From Chloroflexota bacterium (GTDB lineage: Bacteria; Chloroflexota; UBA5177; JANWHV01): 6,950 nt of DNA. The stretch is taken from the NCBI GenBank assembly GCA_025450255.1, contig JANWHV010000213.1, positions 1 to 6,950 of the forward strand, in the 5' to 3' direction. Each line of letters begins with the position of its first letter. Position 1 is the first letter of the stretch. The position numbers were made by a program, and so were the translations under genes. Positions 1-5,781 of the stretch are shown here, piece by piece. The notes beneath the pieces are model-generated. The model was not told the DNA's origin. It worked only from the letters and a program-made list of their open reading frames with translations, and ran no database searches.

Positions 1-2
1 AC

Positions 3-797
3 CTCTTCCACAGTGTGAGCCGGGCGCGATTCGATACCGCCGCGCGGTCGCTGCGCCCGCGCATCCCGCGGCTGGCCAGGGAAGAAATCGTGATCGAGCT
101 GGCGCGCCTCGTGGCCCTGGTTGGCGATGGCCATACACGCCTTTCGCTGGCCGAGGTTCCCGGCTTCCGTCGCTATCCGCTCCGGCTCTACCACTATGCC
201 GACGGCCTCTTCGTGCAGGGCATCGCGCGCGAGCACCCGCGTACCGCCGGTTCTCGTTTGCTGGCCATCGACGGCGCCCCAGCCACCGATGCCTATGAGG
301 CGATGCGGCCATTGATCAGCCACGACAATGAACAGGGGATCAAGGCCGCGGCGCCAACGCTGCTGACTATCCCGGAGGTACTGTGGGCCTGCGGCGTGTG
401 CGACGCGCCTGAGCAAGCATCCTTTGTGCTGCAGGCCGCGGACGGGGAGCGCCAGGTCTGCACGCTGGCCGCGGTGGGAGCGCTGCCCTCCGATCTTGCC
501 GATGCCCGTGACGGCGCGGTATCCCCGACGCCGCTGTGGCTCCGGCGGTCAGCCGAGCACAACTGGTGCGAATACAGCGGCCTCCGCTGCACGGCGTCCG
601 CGCTCTGGTGGCAATACTCCCTGCCGAACGACGATCGACCCTGGATCGCCCCCGATATTCCGGCCGCGCTATGGTCCGCGGACTACGCCGCCAACCGGGA
701 CCCGGCTGTTGAAGCCGCCCTGTCCGCCGGCCCGCTGGAGGGCCTACCGCGAGACGACCGGTACGCGCCTGTCCATTTCGCGCCCAGACACAGGTAA
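3..797 (+). pseudogene. S41-family peptidase remnant, catalytic core deleted, 5' end off window
   Basis: The frame is open to the left edge (Leu-Phe-His-Ser-Val before the GTG at 15), so the gene begins outside the window and that GTG is internal. Numbering from the GTG, residues 24-43 contain VGDGHTRL, the N-terminal motif of S41 (tail-specific/tricorn-like) proteases. Residues 80-90 (SRLLAIDGAP) look like the PDZ-like segment, and 174-187 (LWLRRSAEHNWCEY) match the strand entering the protease domain. At residue 187/188 (about nt 575) the protein jumps straight to SGLRCTASALWWQYS and DDRPWIAPDIP, which in intact homologues is the C-terminal end. As I recall the family, the skipped part (very roughly 130-140 residues) holds the LNGGG strand and the nucleophilic serine, so no peptidase activity is expected. 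The junction is in frame and no stop intervenes. Family assignment is by motif recall. Confidence is good for the family and for loss of the core. Confidence 0.8.
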
Positions 798-893
798 AGG
801 CTGGTGTATGGTCAAACTGGCCGTGCCACCTGACATGCCGCGCCAGAAATACGAACAATGACGGGCCGCATAAAGTACGAACGCAGAAACGGA

Positions 894-2102
894 TCAGGCT
901 TTCAGCGCCCGCAGCAGCTCCTCGCAGCTCATACCCAGCAGAATGCCGGCGGCCAGCAGTCGCTCGACCACGAAGCGTTCCTCGTCCGGCACGCCGTCGA
1001 CGAGGGCAGCCAGCAGGGTTCGCACGGTGGCGGGCGATGCGCCGACGAAGGACTCGGCGTTTGGCGGCAACGGCACGCCAAGCTCCCTCAACACACGTAG
1101 GGCCTGGGCCCAGCCTCCCGCATATACGGCGCTGTCTCCCTGCCGGGCGACGAGAGCCGTGCCGGCGCCCACGGGCGAGGTGGGCTTGCCCGTCGTGCCG
1201 CTCGCGCCAGACGTGGCGCCCGGACCAGTCGAATCGGGCGCGGGCGGCGGAACATCCGGATCAGATGACACATCCCGAGGCGCGGGCACGGGAGCCGAAT
1301 TACCAAAGTTTGGTACCGCTGGCGCGACCACGGCCGAACGGCGCCGATTCGGCTTGGCGGCGTAAACGTCACGCGGGCGGATTACCTCGCCCAGCCGCGC
1401 CCGCGCCAGCCAATCTTGCCGTGTCTCGGCGTCGCGCACGCTGGCGATGGCGGCGGCGGCCGACTTGGTGAGCAGCCCTGTCTCGACCGCTTCTTCTACC
1501 TCTTCGTGACGCAGCAGCCGTAGGCGCTCGTCGACGTAGCCTTGCGAGCGATGCACGCGCGCCGCCACGCCGTCGGTGCTGAGCTTTTCGAGGCGCATGA
1601 TTTCCTTCAGCGCGCGCGCTTCCTCGACCGGATTCAGATCCTCGCGCTGCAAGTTTTCGATCAATTGCAGGACACGCCGCTCCGCCGCCGGGCTCTCGCT
1701 CAGCACCACCGGCACGCGTGCCAGCCGGCGCCGCGCCTCGTCACTCGTCGCGCTTTGTATCGCGAGCCGGATCGCGGCATAACGGCGGCCGCCGGCCACG
1801 ATCGTGTAGCGCATGTCGCCGTCGCGCCCCAGACCGTCCTGGCGCACGACCAGCGGCTGCAAGATACCGTGGCTGGTGACGGATTTCGCCAGCTCAGCCA
1901 GCCGATCGGGATGCATGTATTTTCGCGGCTGGTCCGGATCGGGGAAGAGTTGCGAAACGTCCACTTCACGGGCGCCCATCAGCAAGCGGTCGTTGCCCAG
2001 GTGTACATTGGTCGGCGGCGTGCCCGGCTGGGCAGAGGCGATGCGCGGTCCGGTCGAAAGGCTCGGCACCACGCGCGGTCCCGTTTTCCGCGAAGCAGTC
2101 AT
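894..2102 (-). CDS. parB: ParB-family DNA-binding partition protein
   Basis: A 402-residue ParB, the centromere-binding protein that loads on parS DNA and stimulates ParA. Residues 45-160 form the ParB N-terminal (nuclease-like/CTPase) domain: DPDQPRK at 55-61, GILQPLVV at 79-86, the arginine motif as AGGRRYAA at 103-110 (GERR in most ParBs, so Glu is replaced by Gly), and LIENLQREDLNPVEEA at 147-162. Residues about 165-200 (LSTDGVAARVHRSQGYVDERLRLL) are the helix-turn-helix. A Pro/Gly/Ser-rich disordered linker covers 255-320. The last about 75 residues (GGWAQALRVLRELG to the end) form a helical C-terminal domain, probably for dimerisation; the linker makes the protein longer than a typical ParB. 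The ATG at 2102 overlaps the parA stop in ATGA, and GGAGG sits 7 bases upstream, so the start is firm. It is the last gene of the RHH-parA-parB operon and converges on the S41 remnant; I saw no clear terminator in 798-893. Confidence 0.95.
   Translation of the reverse strand: MTASRKTGPRVVPSLSTGPRIASAQPGTPPTNVHLGNDRLLMGAREVDVSQLFPDPDQPRKYMHPDRLAELAKSVTSHGILQPLVVRQDGLGRDGDMRYTIVAGGRRYAAIRLAIQSATSDEARRRLARVPVVLSESPAAERRVLQLIENLQREDLNPVEEARALKEIMRLEKLSTDGVAARVHRSQGYVDERLRLLRHEEVEEAVETGLLTKSAAAAIASVRDAETRQDWLARARLGEVIRPRDVYAAKPNRRRSAVVAPAVPNFGNSAPVPAPRDVSSDPDVPPPAPDSTGPGATSGASGTTGKPTSPVGAGTALVARQGDSAVYAGGWAQALRVLRELGVPLPPNAESFVGASPATVRTLLAALVDGVPDEERFVVERLLAAGILLGMSCEELLRALKA
1301..1315. repeat. 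Perfect 15-base inverted repeat inside parB, possible parS
   Basis: TACCAAA-G-TTTGGTA is a perfect palindrome with 7-base arms around one central base. It is AT-richer than the surrounding GC-rich linker. On the minus strand it encodes part of VPNFGNS in the ParB linker (about residues 263-269). Partition sites can lie within or beside parB, so it could be a ParB-binding site. No second copy was found in the window, and chance in a low-constraint linker is possible. Confidence 0.3.
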
Positions 2103-2872
2103 GACACAGCCTCCACCGCGAACATACGCGCCGCCAGCGAGCGGAAGGCGGCCGCGGCGGCCGAGCGCGGGCTGCTGCTCACCACCGGCACCCGCGCGTT
2201 GATCGCCCGTTCAACTAACGGCGAATGGGGGATGGGATCCGCGATCAAGGCGCCGTAGGCCGCGCGCAGCGCCAGTAGCCCATCGCGCTGCGGTGCTTCG
2301 TCGGCGTGGAAGTTTGAGGGGAGGATGGCCTTAATCTCGGCGGTGACAAAGCGATAGCGGCGCAGCTCCTCGCGCGTGGCGAAAATATCCGCCAGCGCGT
2401 CGATATCCTGTTGCGCGCCGGTGCGGGTCGGGACCACCGCCAGGTCGGCCCCCAGCAGCGCAGCTGTCTGGGTGAAGCCAAGCATGGGCGCCGTGTCGAT
2501 CACGATGGCGTCGTAGTCGTCGCGCACGTCCTCCAGCAGCAGGCGCAGGCGGAGAGGTCCGGTGGGGTTCTGCGCCAGGGCCAGCGCGGTCGCTTCGATC
2601 GAGCGGTCGCCCGGCGCGAGGTCCAGCATCAGGCCGACCGAACGCACGATGTCACGCATGCCGCGCCCGGTCTCGGCGATGCGCGATCCGATGCCGTGCT
2701 CCGGCGAGACCGGCTCATCAGAGAGAGCGCGGGTCAGGCTGGCCTGGCTATCGAGATCCACCAGCAGGCAGCGACGGCCCGCCGCCACCAGGGCGCCGGC
2801 CAGATTATAGGCGGTGGTGGTCTTGGCGCTGCCGCCCTTGCGGCCCAGGATGGCGACCTGCACGGCGCTCAT
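2099..2872 (-). CDS. parA: ParA-family partition ATPase
   Basis: A 257-residue Walker-type ATPase that uses ATP-dependent nonspecific DNA binding to move ParB-bound replicon copies. The deviant Walker A motif GRKGGSAKTT lies at residues 10-19, with signature lysine K12 and P-loop lysine K17. The second motif LVDLDSQAS is at 37-45 (D39, D41), and Walker B YDAIVIDTAP at 120-129 (D126). Typical C-terminal ParA sequence follows (DLAVVPTR at 143-150, PIPHSPLVERA near 213-223). It lacks the N-terminal DNA-binding extension of P1/F-type (Ia) ParAs, so it resembles Ib or chromosomal ParAs in size. The ATG at 2872 overlaps the TGA of the RHH gene (ATGA at 2869-2872), and no good ribosome site precedes it, which implies translational coupling. 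Its stop overlaps the parB start in the same way. Confidence 0.97.
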   Translation of the reverse strand: MSAVQVAILGRKGGSAKTTTAYNLAGALVAAGRRCLLVDLDSQASLTRALSDEPVSPEHGIGSRIAETGRGMRDIVRSVGLMLDLAPGDRSIEATALALAQNPTGPLRLRLLLEDVRDDYDAIVIDTAPMLGFTQTAALLGADLAVVPTRTGAQQDIDALADIFATREELRRYRFVTAEIKAILPSNFHADEAPQRDGLLALRAAYGALIADPIPHSPLVERAINARVPVVSSSPRSAAAAAFRSLAARMFAVEAVS

Positions 2873-3129
2873 GGCCGCGCACCGGGCAGTTCGGGCGCGG
2901 CGCGGCGCGTTCCGTCACGCGTGGTAGGATCCTCCCCACGGGCTGCCAGCCCATCACCAGGAGCGAAGTGGTCCGCCAGGATCGCCGCAATCAACTGGTT
3001 CCGCGAGAGCCCCTCGCGGGCCGCGCGGTGATCGATGCTATCCACCACGCGCGTGCCCAGGTACACGGTGATCGTGCGCTTTCGCTCATCCTCGGGTAAC
3101 GGGGGCCGTCCTAACCTGCCGCGCGCCAT
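2869..3129 (-). CDS. Ribbon-helix-helix (CopG/Arc-like) DNA-binding protein
   Basis: An 86-residue protein from the ATG at 3129. That start is chosen because GGGAG lies about 8 bases upstream; a longer frame from 3195 would run through the inverted repeat and has no ribosome site. Residues 1-17 are basic (MARGRLGRPP, DERKR). Residues 18-24 (RTITVYL) form the DNA-contacting beta strand, and 26-39 and 42-55 (LSRNQLIAAILADHF) form two helices, the RHH fold. The tail from 57 on is rich in Gly, Pro and charged residues and is probably disordered. It is the first gene of an operon with parA and parB, joined to parA by an ATGA overlap. I infer that it represses the operon at the inverted repeat 3146-3167 and may bind a centromere as ParG-type RHH proteins do. 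Unlike Ib systems, the RHH gene precedes parA, and an HTH-type parB is also present. Confidence 0.85.
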   Translation of the reverse strand: MARGRLGRPPLPEDERKRTITVYLGTRVVDSIDHRAAREGLSRNQLIAAILADHFAPGDGLAARGEDPTTRDGTRRAAPELPGARP

Positions 3130-3145
3130 GCACTGTCTCCCAGAA

Positions 3146-3167
3146 TATCTTTGCTCAAACAAAGATA
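3146..3167. promoter_or_regulatory. Perfect inverted repeat upstream of the RHH-parA-parB operon, candidate operator
   Basis: TATCTTTG and CAAAGATA are perfect 8-base arms separated by CTCAAA. The element ends 17 bases before the RHH start codon and is AT-rich in a GC-rich setting. The position suits autoregulation by the RHH protein. A weak -10-like CATTAT on the minus strand (3172-3167) touches its edge, but no good -35 was found. A short transcript hairpin in the leader is an alternative reading. The site also lies just before the plus-strand frame that starts at 3168. Confidence 0.5.
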
Positions 3168-3519
3168 ATGGACGCCGATGCATCGTGGGTGCCACATTGT
3201 GTACAGCGGTATGCCGAGATGCTGAGCCGTGAGCTGTGGGCCAAACTGGGCGCCGAGCATGATGCCTATGTCACCGTCGATCGCTACGGCACCGCGCTGC
3301 CCGACGGCGCGTTTCGGACAGATGATCGTACAACAAGGTCACGGCAACGGACAGGCGATCGTGCCGCCCGCCTGGATCCAGGAGACACGCCGCCAGGGTG
3401 AAGACAGCATACGGCTGAACGGACCATGGTGGCCGGAGGTATACCCGAAGGGCTCGTATCACAACCAACCAGTGTTTCGGCATGGACCGAAGTCCGTGCC
3501 ACGCCAAGGTAGGACATGA
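3168..3519 (+). pseudogene. Possible frameshifted hypothetical gene, plus strand
   Basis: Two frames on the plus strand give natural-looking protein in series. From 3168 to about 3320 the frame reads QRYAEMLSRELWAKLG and then DAYVTVDRYGTALPDGAFR, after which it turns into arginine-rich sequence typical of a wrong frame in GC-rich DNA. Exactly there a second frame (ATG at 3322, stop at 3517-3519) starts to read well: MIVQQGHGNGQAIVPPAWIQ, then RLNGPWWPEVYPKGS and YHNQPVFRHGP. The simplest reading is one gene of about 117 codons broken by a frameshift near 3313-3322; two separate small genes are also possible. No ribosome site precedes 3168 or 3322. I do not recognise the family. It lies in the gap between the initiator gene and the partition operon, opposite to both. 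Confidence 0.3.
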
Positions 3520-3668
3520 TGAACAAGCCGGTGGAGCTATTCGGCACGGCGGATTACCGCTCGCGCTTCCGCCCCTGTCCACGCGGCGGCCACTGGCCGG
3601 ACTCGATACGGCTGCGCAGGAATCCGGCTGGGCTCTCCAGGCTCTTCCCGCTCTCTCCGCGTACATAG
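3516..3668 (+). CDS. Small hypothetical ORF overlapping the upstream frame by ATGA
   Basis: A 50-codon frame starts ATGATG, and its first ATG overlaps the TGA stop of the preceding frame in ATGA. AAGGTAGG lies about 4 bases upstream. The first 15 residues (MMNKPVELFGTADYR) look like a plausible protein start. From 3554 onward it runs antisense to the end of the initiator gene, and its tail is Arg/Pro-rich, suggesting a shadow there. It may be the surviving 5' end of a gene cut off when the initiator gene came to lie here. Very uncertain. Confidence 0.15.
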   Translation: MMNKPVELFGTADYRSRFRPCPRGGHWPDSIRLRRNPAGLSRLFPLSPRT

Positions 3669-4930
3669 GCGAGCCAACCGCGGATACGCTGCTCCTCCTC
3701 TGCATCGCCCGTGGCGTACTGGAGCGCGAGATCCGCGCTGAAATACGCGCCAAGCGCCGCGGCCACGCTGAAGGCGCCCAAGGCATGGAATGTCGCTTCA
3801 AGCTCGCGCCGCAGGGCGCCGTGATACGAGCGCCTCCGTTCCTCCGCATCGGTCCAATCGTCGCCGCCCTGACCGAGGAATTGCTCGGCTGAATAATAAC
3901 AGTCGGTCGCGACCCGCAGGCCCCAGTTCCGCGCCGTGGCCTCGATGTCGCGCCGGGCCAGGGCAGCGATTGAAACAACCATCGCGGCGCCGTCGTCGGT
4001 TTCGATCAGCACGTCATCGTGCCCAAGCGCGTATGCAAGTATTTCTCGATCGGTCCGCAGGACCACACCACCAGACCCGCCTTGGTGGTGGTCTATTTCC
4101 TGAGCGTCATTATTGGGATTACCTTTTTGGGATTGATCCTTCGAGTCCTGGCCCGATACCGACCCCGTCCCACCGGAGACGGACCCGGATGCGGGCCGTG
4201 ACGCCCCTGGTCCTGCGGTGAAACCTGGGAGGTCGGCCGGCGGACCGGGATCGTCTCCCCCGGCACCACCAGGTGCCGCGCCGGCACTACCCAGTGCTCC
4301 GGCAATACCACCAGGTACCTGAGCGGACGCCCCAGTACCACCCTGGACCCCCTCGGCTTCCGTTGCCGATTCGAGCAGGAACGCCCAGTCGTCGCGCGAG
4401 CGCAGATGGCCTTTCTTGCGGCGCAGCGGCTCCCAGTTTTGCGGCAATAACGCCACGGCCCGCGCGACCGCTTCGGCCTGGGTGGCGCCGCGCCGCCGCG
4501 CCGCCGCGACCAACCCGGCCAGCCCCTCCTCGATTGGCAGCGGCTCGAGCAGGTAGTAGATGTTGTTCGCATTGCCGCCATCCTCGCGTTCGTTCCGCTT
4601 CACGTGGATGAGCTGCAGATCGGTGAGCAGCGTGATGGCGCGGACCACCGTCCCCTTGCCCTTCCCCCAGTGGCGGGCCAGACGCGCCAGCGACGGCCAG
4701 CAGTACTGGCCCTTGTTCGCCATGCAGGAGAGCGAGCAATAGATGGTGAAGGCATCGGCGCCCAGTAATGGACCGTAATCGTCGACAATGGTGTCGTGGA
4801 TCCAGAAGCGCTCATTCGTCCGCATGTCGCGGACCACGATACCGGCCTCCACGCCGGCTTCCTCGTCGAGGTCGCCGTCGATCGGCACGGCACCGCGCGG
4901 ATTCATGGGCAAGCGGGCACGGTCCGTCAT
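3554..4930 (-). CDS. Probable replication initiator, winged-helix (HTH_36-like) protein
   Basis: 458 residues. The ATG at 4930 is supported by a GGGGAGGGAGG ribosome site. Residues about 45-115 look like an HTH_36/winged-helix domain as in plasmid and phage replication initiators: a helix FTIYCSLSCMANKG (61-74), then WPSLARLARHWGKGKGTVVRAI (78-99) as helix-turn-helix, then DLQLIHVKRN (104-113) leading into the wing. Residues 195-290 form a low-complexity Gly/Ala/Ser/Pro linker. The C-terminal part (291-458) contains WGLRVATDCYYSAEQFLG (336-353) and ends with GWLAYVRGESGKSLESPAGFLRSRI (418-442), resembling the Trp...NPAGFL motif at the ends of many DnaD-like or phage replisome-organiser proteins, then a basic tail. 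The neighbouring RHH-parA-parB operon supports a replicon-maintenance role. It could instead be a transcriptional regulator of winged-helix type. The role is inferred; the domain call is moderate to good. Confidence 0.7.
   Translation of the reverse strand: MTDRARLPMNPRGAVPIDGDLDEEAGVEAGIVVRDMRTNERFWIHDTIVDDYGPLLGADAFTIYCSLSCMANKGQYCWPSLARLARHWGKGKGTVVRAITLLTDLQLIHVKRNEREDGGNANNIYYLLEPLPIEEGLAGLVAAARRRGATQAEAVARAVALLPQNWEPLRRKKGHLRSRDDWAFLLESATEAEGVQGGTGASAQVPGGIAGALGSAGAAPGGAGGDDPGPPADLPGFTAGPGASRPASGSVSGGTGSVSGQDSKDQSQKGNPNNDAQEIDHHQGGSGGVVLRTDREILAYALGHDDVLIETDDGAAMVVSIAALARRDIEATARNWGLRVATDCYYSAEQFLGQGGDDWTDAEERRRSYHGALRRELEATFHALGAFSVAAALGAYFSADLALQYATGDAEEEQRIRGWLAYVRGESGKSLESPAGFLRSRIESGQWPPRGQGRKRER
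4093..4145. other. AT-richer tract in the initiator gene, candidate unwinding element
   Basis: By hand count about 31 of 53 bases are A or T, against a clearly GC-rich surround. It encodes a polar part of the linker (QDSKDQSQKG and following residues, about 261-280) and lies about 115 bases beyond the dyad repeats in gene direction. A flanking inverted repeat ACCACCA (4067-4073) / TGGTGGT (4083-4089) lies on its far side. It could be a DNA unwinding element; it could equally reflect a Lys/Asn/Asp/Gln-rich linker. Confidence 0.3.
4261..4349. repeat. Four dyad-symmetric repeats in the initiator gene linker (iteron-like)
   Basis: On the plus strand the cores ACCACCAGGT (4265), ACTACCCAGT (4286) and ACCACCAGGT (4307) recur with an exact 21-base period. 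A weaker fourth, ACCACCCTGG (4337), follows 30 bases on. The first three are inverted repeats around a 4-base centre: GGCACC-ACCA-GGTGCC (7-base arms if C4261/G4278 are included), GCACT-ACCC-AGTGC and TACC-ACCA-GGTA. They encode heptads VQGGTGA, VPGGIAG, ALGSAGA and APGGAGG in the linker (residues about 195-225). The 21-base spacing is about two helical turns, usual for plasmid iterons. Low-complexity coding drift is the alternative. Confidence 0.45.
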
Positions 4931-4991
4931 GCCTCCCTCCCCGTCTGGCCCAGCGGCGCGGATCCGTTTCGCGCCTGGCGACCGAAAAGGC

Positions 4992-5021
4992 TTGACAGCA
5001 GTTTGATTCCGGCCCTAAGAT
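4992..5021 (+). promoter_or_regulatory. Sigma70-type promoter for the predicted small RNA
   Basis: A perfect TTGACA -35 (4992-4997), an 18-base spacer and TAAGAT -10 (5016-5021, 4 of 6 matches). The predicted start of transcription is near 5028. It points away from the initiator gene, and no credible coding start follows it before a strong terminator at 5153-5188. Confidence 0.5.
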
Positions 5022-5112
5022 TGAGCATAGAGAAGCGCCTCCCGTCGCGACTGCCAGTCGCGCTGGGAAGACGGCTCGAACGTTTCCGTCGCTGGTGATG
5101 CACTCGGAGCTC

Positions 5113-5121
5113 CTATCCACA
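5113..5121 (+). promoter_or_regulatory. Near-consensus DnaA box
   Basis: CTATCCACA differs from the consensus TTATCCACA at one base. It lies in the loop of the third hairpin of the predicted RNA, with an AT-richer stretch just downstream (about 5131-5157), in the noncoding region upstream of the initiator gene. A single 8-of-9 match can arise by chance; position is the main argument. Confidence 0.35.
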
Positions 5122-5152
5122 GCATCACTGGATATTTGGACTGCTCTTTTGG

Positions 5153-5188
5153 AAAACCTCTACGCATTGCAGTGCGTGGGGGTTTTTT
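5153..5188 (+). terminator. Intrinsic terminator, possibly bidirectional
   Basis: A 14-pair stem, AAAACCTCTACGCA (5153-5166) with TGCGTGGGGGTTTT (5173-5186), with two G-U pairs, a 6-base loop and a run of six T (5183-5188). It would end the plus-strand RNA. On the minus strand the same stem ends in TTTT, so it may also stop leftward transcription from the MerR-like gene, whose stop is about 125 bases away. Confidence 0.75.
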
Positions 5189-5315
5189 GTTGGCGTCTGC
5201 CTGGATGGCAGATGGACCAAGAGCAGGTGGCCGCACGGCGCCTGGTTGCCCGCCGTTATGGCGGATGGGTGCTGATTCGCTCAGACATCAATTGTGTCCT
5301 TTGCACTAACATCAC
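5189..5315. other. Noncoding stretch with two further hairpins
   Basis: Inverted repeats TCTGCC-TGGAT-GGCAGA (5196-5212) and CCGCC-GTTAT-GGCGG (5250-5264) are present. Neither is followed by a T-run on either strand. A plus-strand frame from ATG 5212 (MDQEQVAARRLVARR and on) has no ribosome site and runs into the antisense of the MerR-like gene, so I do not call it. Together with 4931-5188 this makes 385 bases without a convincing protein gene. Confidence 0.4.
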
Positions 5316-5759
5316 CTACGCCACGTGGTGGCGAGGCGGCGAAGCCTCTTCGGCGCGGCGCGGGGTGAGCAGCTTATCCATTTCGCGCGCCACCTCGCCG
5401 ATATCCATGAACAGGAAGGCGGACTGGCCGTCGAGCGCGCGCACCGCCTCAGTACGGTTACGGTAGATAAACACGTCGCCGTTGAGGCCGACCAGGCTCA
5501 ATTCACGCAGCGGATCGCTGGAGTATTCCCGCAGCTTCGCCACCGCCTTGCGGATCATTTGCAGCGTCACGCCCTGATCCTTCAGGCGCATCACCACGCG
5601 GATGCGCACCAGATCGTCGAAGCTGTAGCGGCGCTTGACCGTGCCCTGGCCGCTGGGCTGCAGGAAGCCCGTCCAGGCCCAGTGATCGAGCTGGCGAGCG
5701 CTGGCGCCGGCAAGGCGGCACACCTGTCCCGTGGTGAAAATCTCCTGCGCCTGCATCAT
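5316..5759 (-). CDS. MerR-family transcriptional regulator
   Basis: 147 residues from the ATG at 5759. GGAGG lies 4 bases before this ATG and 7 before the next one (5756), so the second may be the true start (146 residues). A frame to 6011 exists, but the added residues are low-quality and would cross the promoter. Residues 7-32 (IFTTGQVCRLAGASARQLDHW) are the winged-helix HTH. The MerR wing and signature follow at 43-76 (RRYSFDDLVRIRVVMRLKDQ, then GVTLQMIRKAVAKL). Residues 85-132 (LSLVGLNGDVFIYRN, EAVRAL, FLFMDIGEVAREMDKLL) form a short effector region with no cysteine cluster, so metal sensing is unlikely. The tail is Pro/Arg-rich. A strong promoter and a palindrome at the predicted start of transcription suggest autoregulation. 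The inducer and targets are unknown. Confidence 0.9.
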   Translation of the reverse strand: MMQAQEIFTTGQVCRLAGASARQLDHWAWTGFLQPSGQGTVKRRYSFDDLVRIRVVMRLKDQGVTLQMIRKAVAKLREYSSDPLRELSLVGLNGDVFIYRNRTEAVRALDGQSAFLFMDIGEVAREMDKLLTPRRAEEASPPRHHVA

Positions 5760-5781
5760 GCCACCTCCGGCCCCGTTTGGT

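Larger units (their letters stand above)
5028..5188 (+). ncRNA. Predicted structured small RNA of about 160 nt, unknown family
   Basis: It is bounded by the TTGACA/TAAGAT promoter and an intrinsic terminator. It contains successive hairpins: CGCGACT-GCC-AGTCGCG (5046-5062), extended by TCCC/GGGA (5040-5043/5065-5068); GACGG/CCGTC (5070-5074/5086-5090); and a 10-pair stem at 5092-5101/5122-5131 (core GTGATGC/GCATCAC), whose loop holds the self-complementary GGAGCTCC. The terminator hairpin follows. I recognise no known family: it lacks the 6S bubble and the SRP apical motif. Because it starts about 100 bases upstream of the initiator gene and runs the other way, it would be antisense to an initiator leader only if that leader begins to the right of it. 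A copy-control RNA is one idea, not shown. Confidence 0.45.

Noticed and set aside
1542..2258. Long plus-strand frame opposite parB/parA, and similar long frames opposite other genes (for example 2411-3031 and 5325-5801)
   Set aside because: These are mirror frames of GC-rich coding DNA: their translations are rich in Arg, Ala, Gln and His with no recognisable domain, while the opposite strand carries clear ParA/ParB/MerR motifs.
3130..3195. Longer start for the RHH protein at 3195
   Set aside because: The added residues are encoded across the inverted repeat, there is no ribosome site there, and the ATG at 3129 has GGGAG at good spacing and matches the usual basic N-terminus.
4019..4201. 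Plus-strand 60-codon frame with a membrane-like stretch (LVVVYFLSVIIGITFLGL) antisense to the initiator linker
   Set aside because: It lies wholly inside the initiator gene, has no ribosome site, and the hydrophobic run is what the antisense of a Lys/Asn/Asp/Gln-rich linker gives. Ribosome profiling would be needed to revive it.
5373..5385. A second DnaA-box-like TTATCCATT
   Set aside because: Only 7 of 9 matches, and it lies within the conserved coding part of the MerR-like gene.
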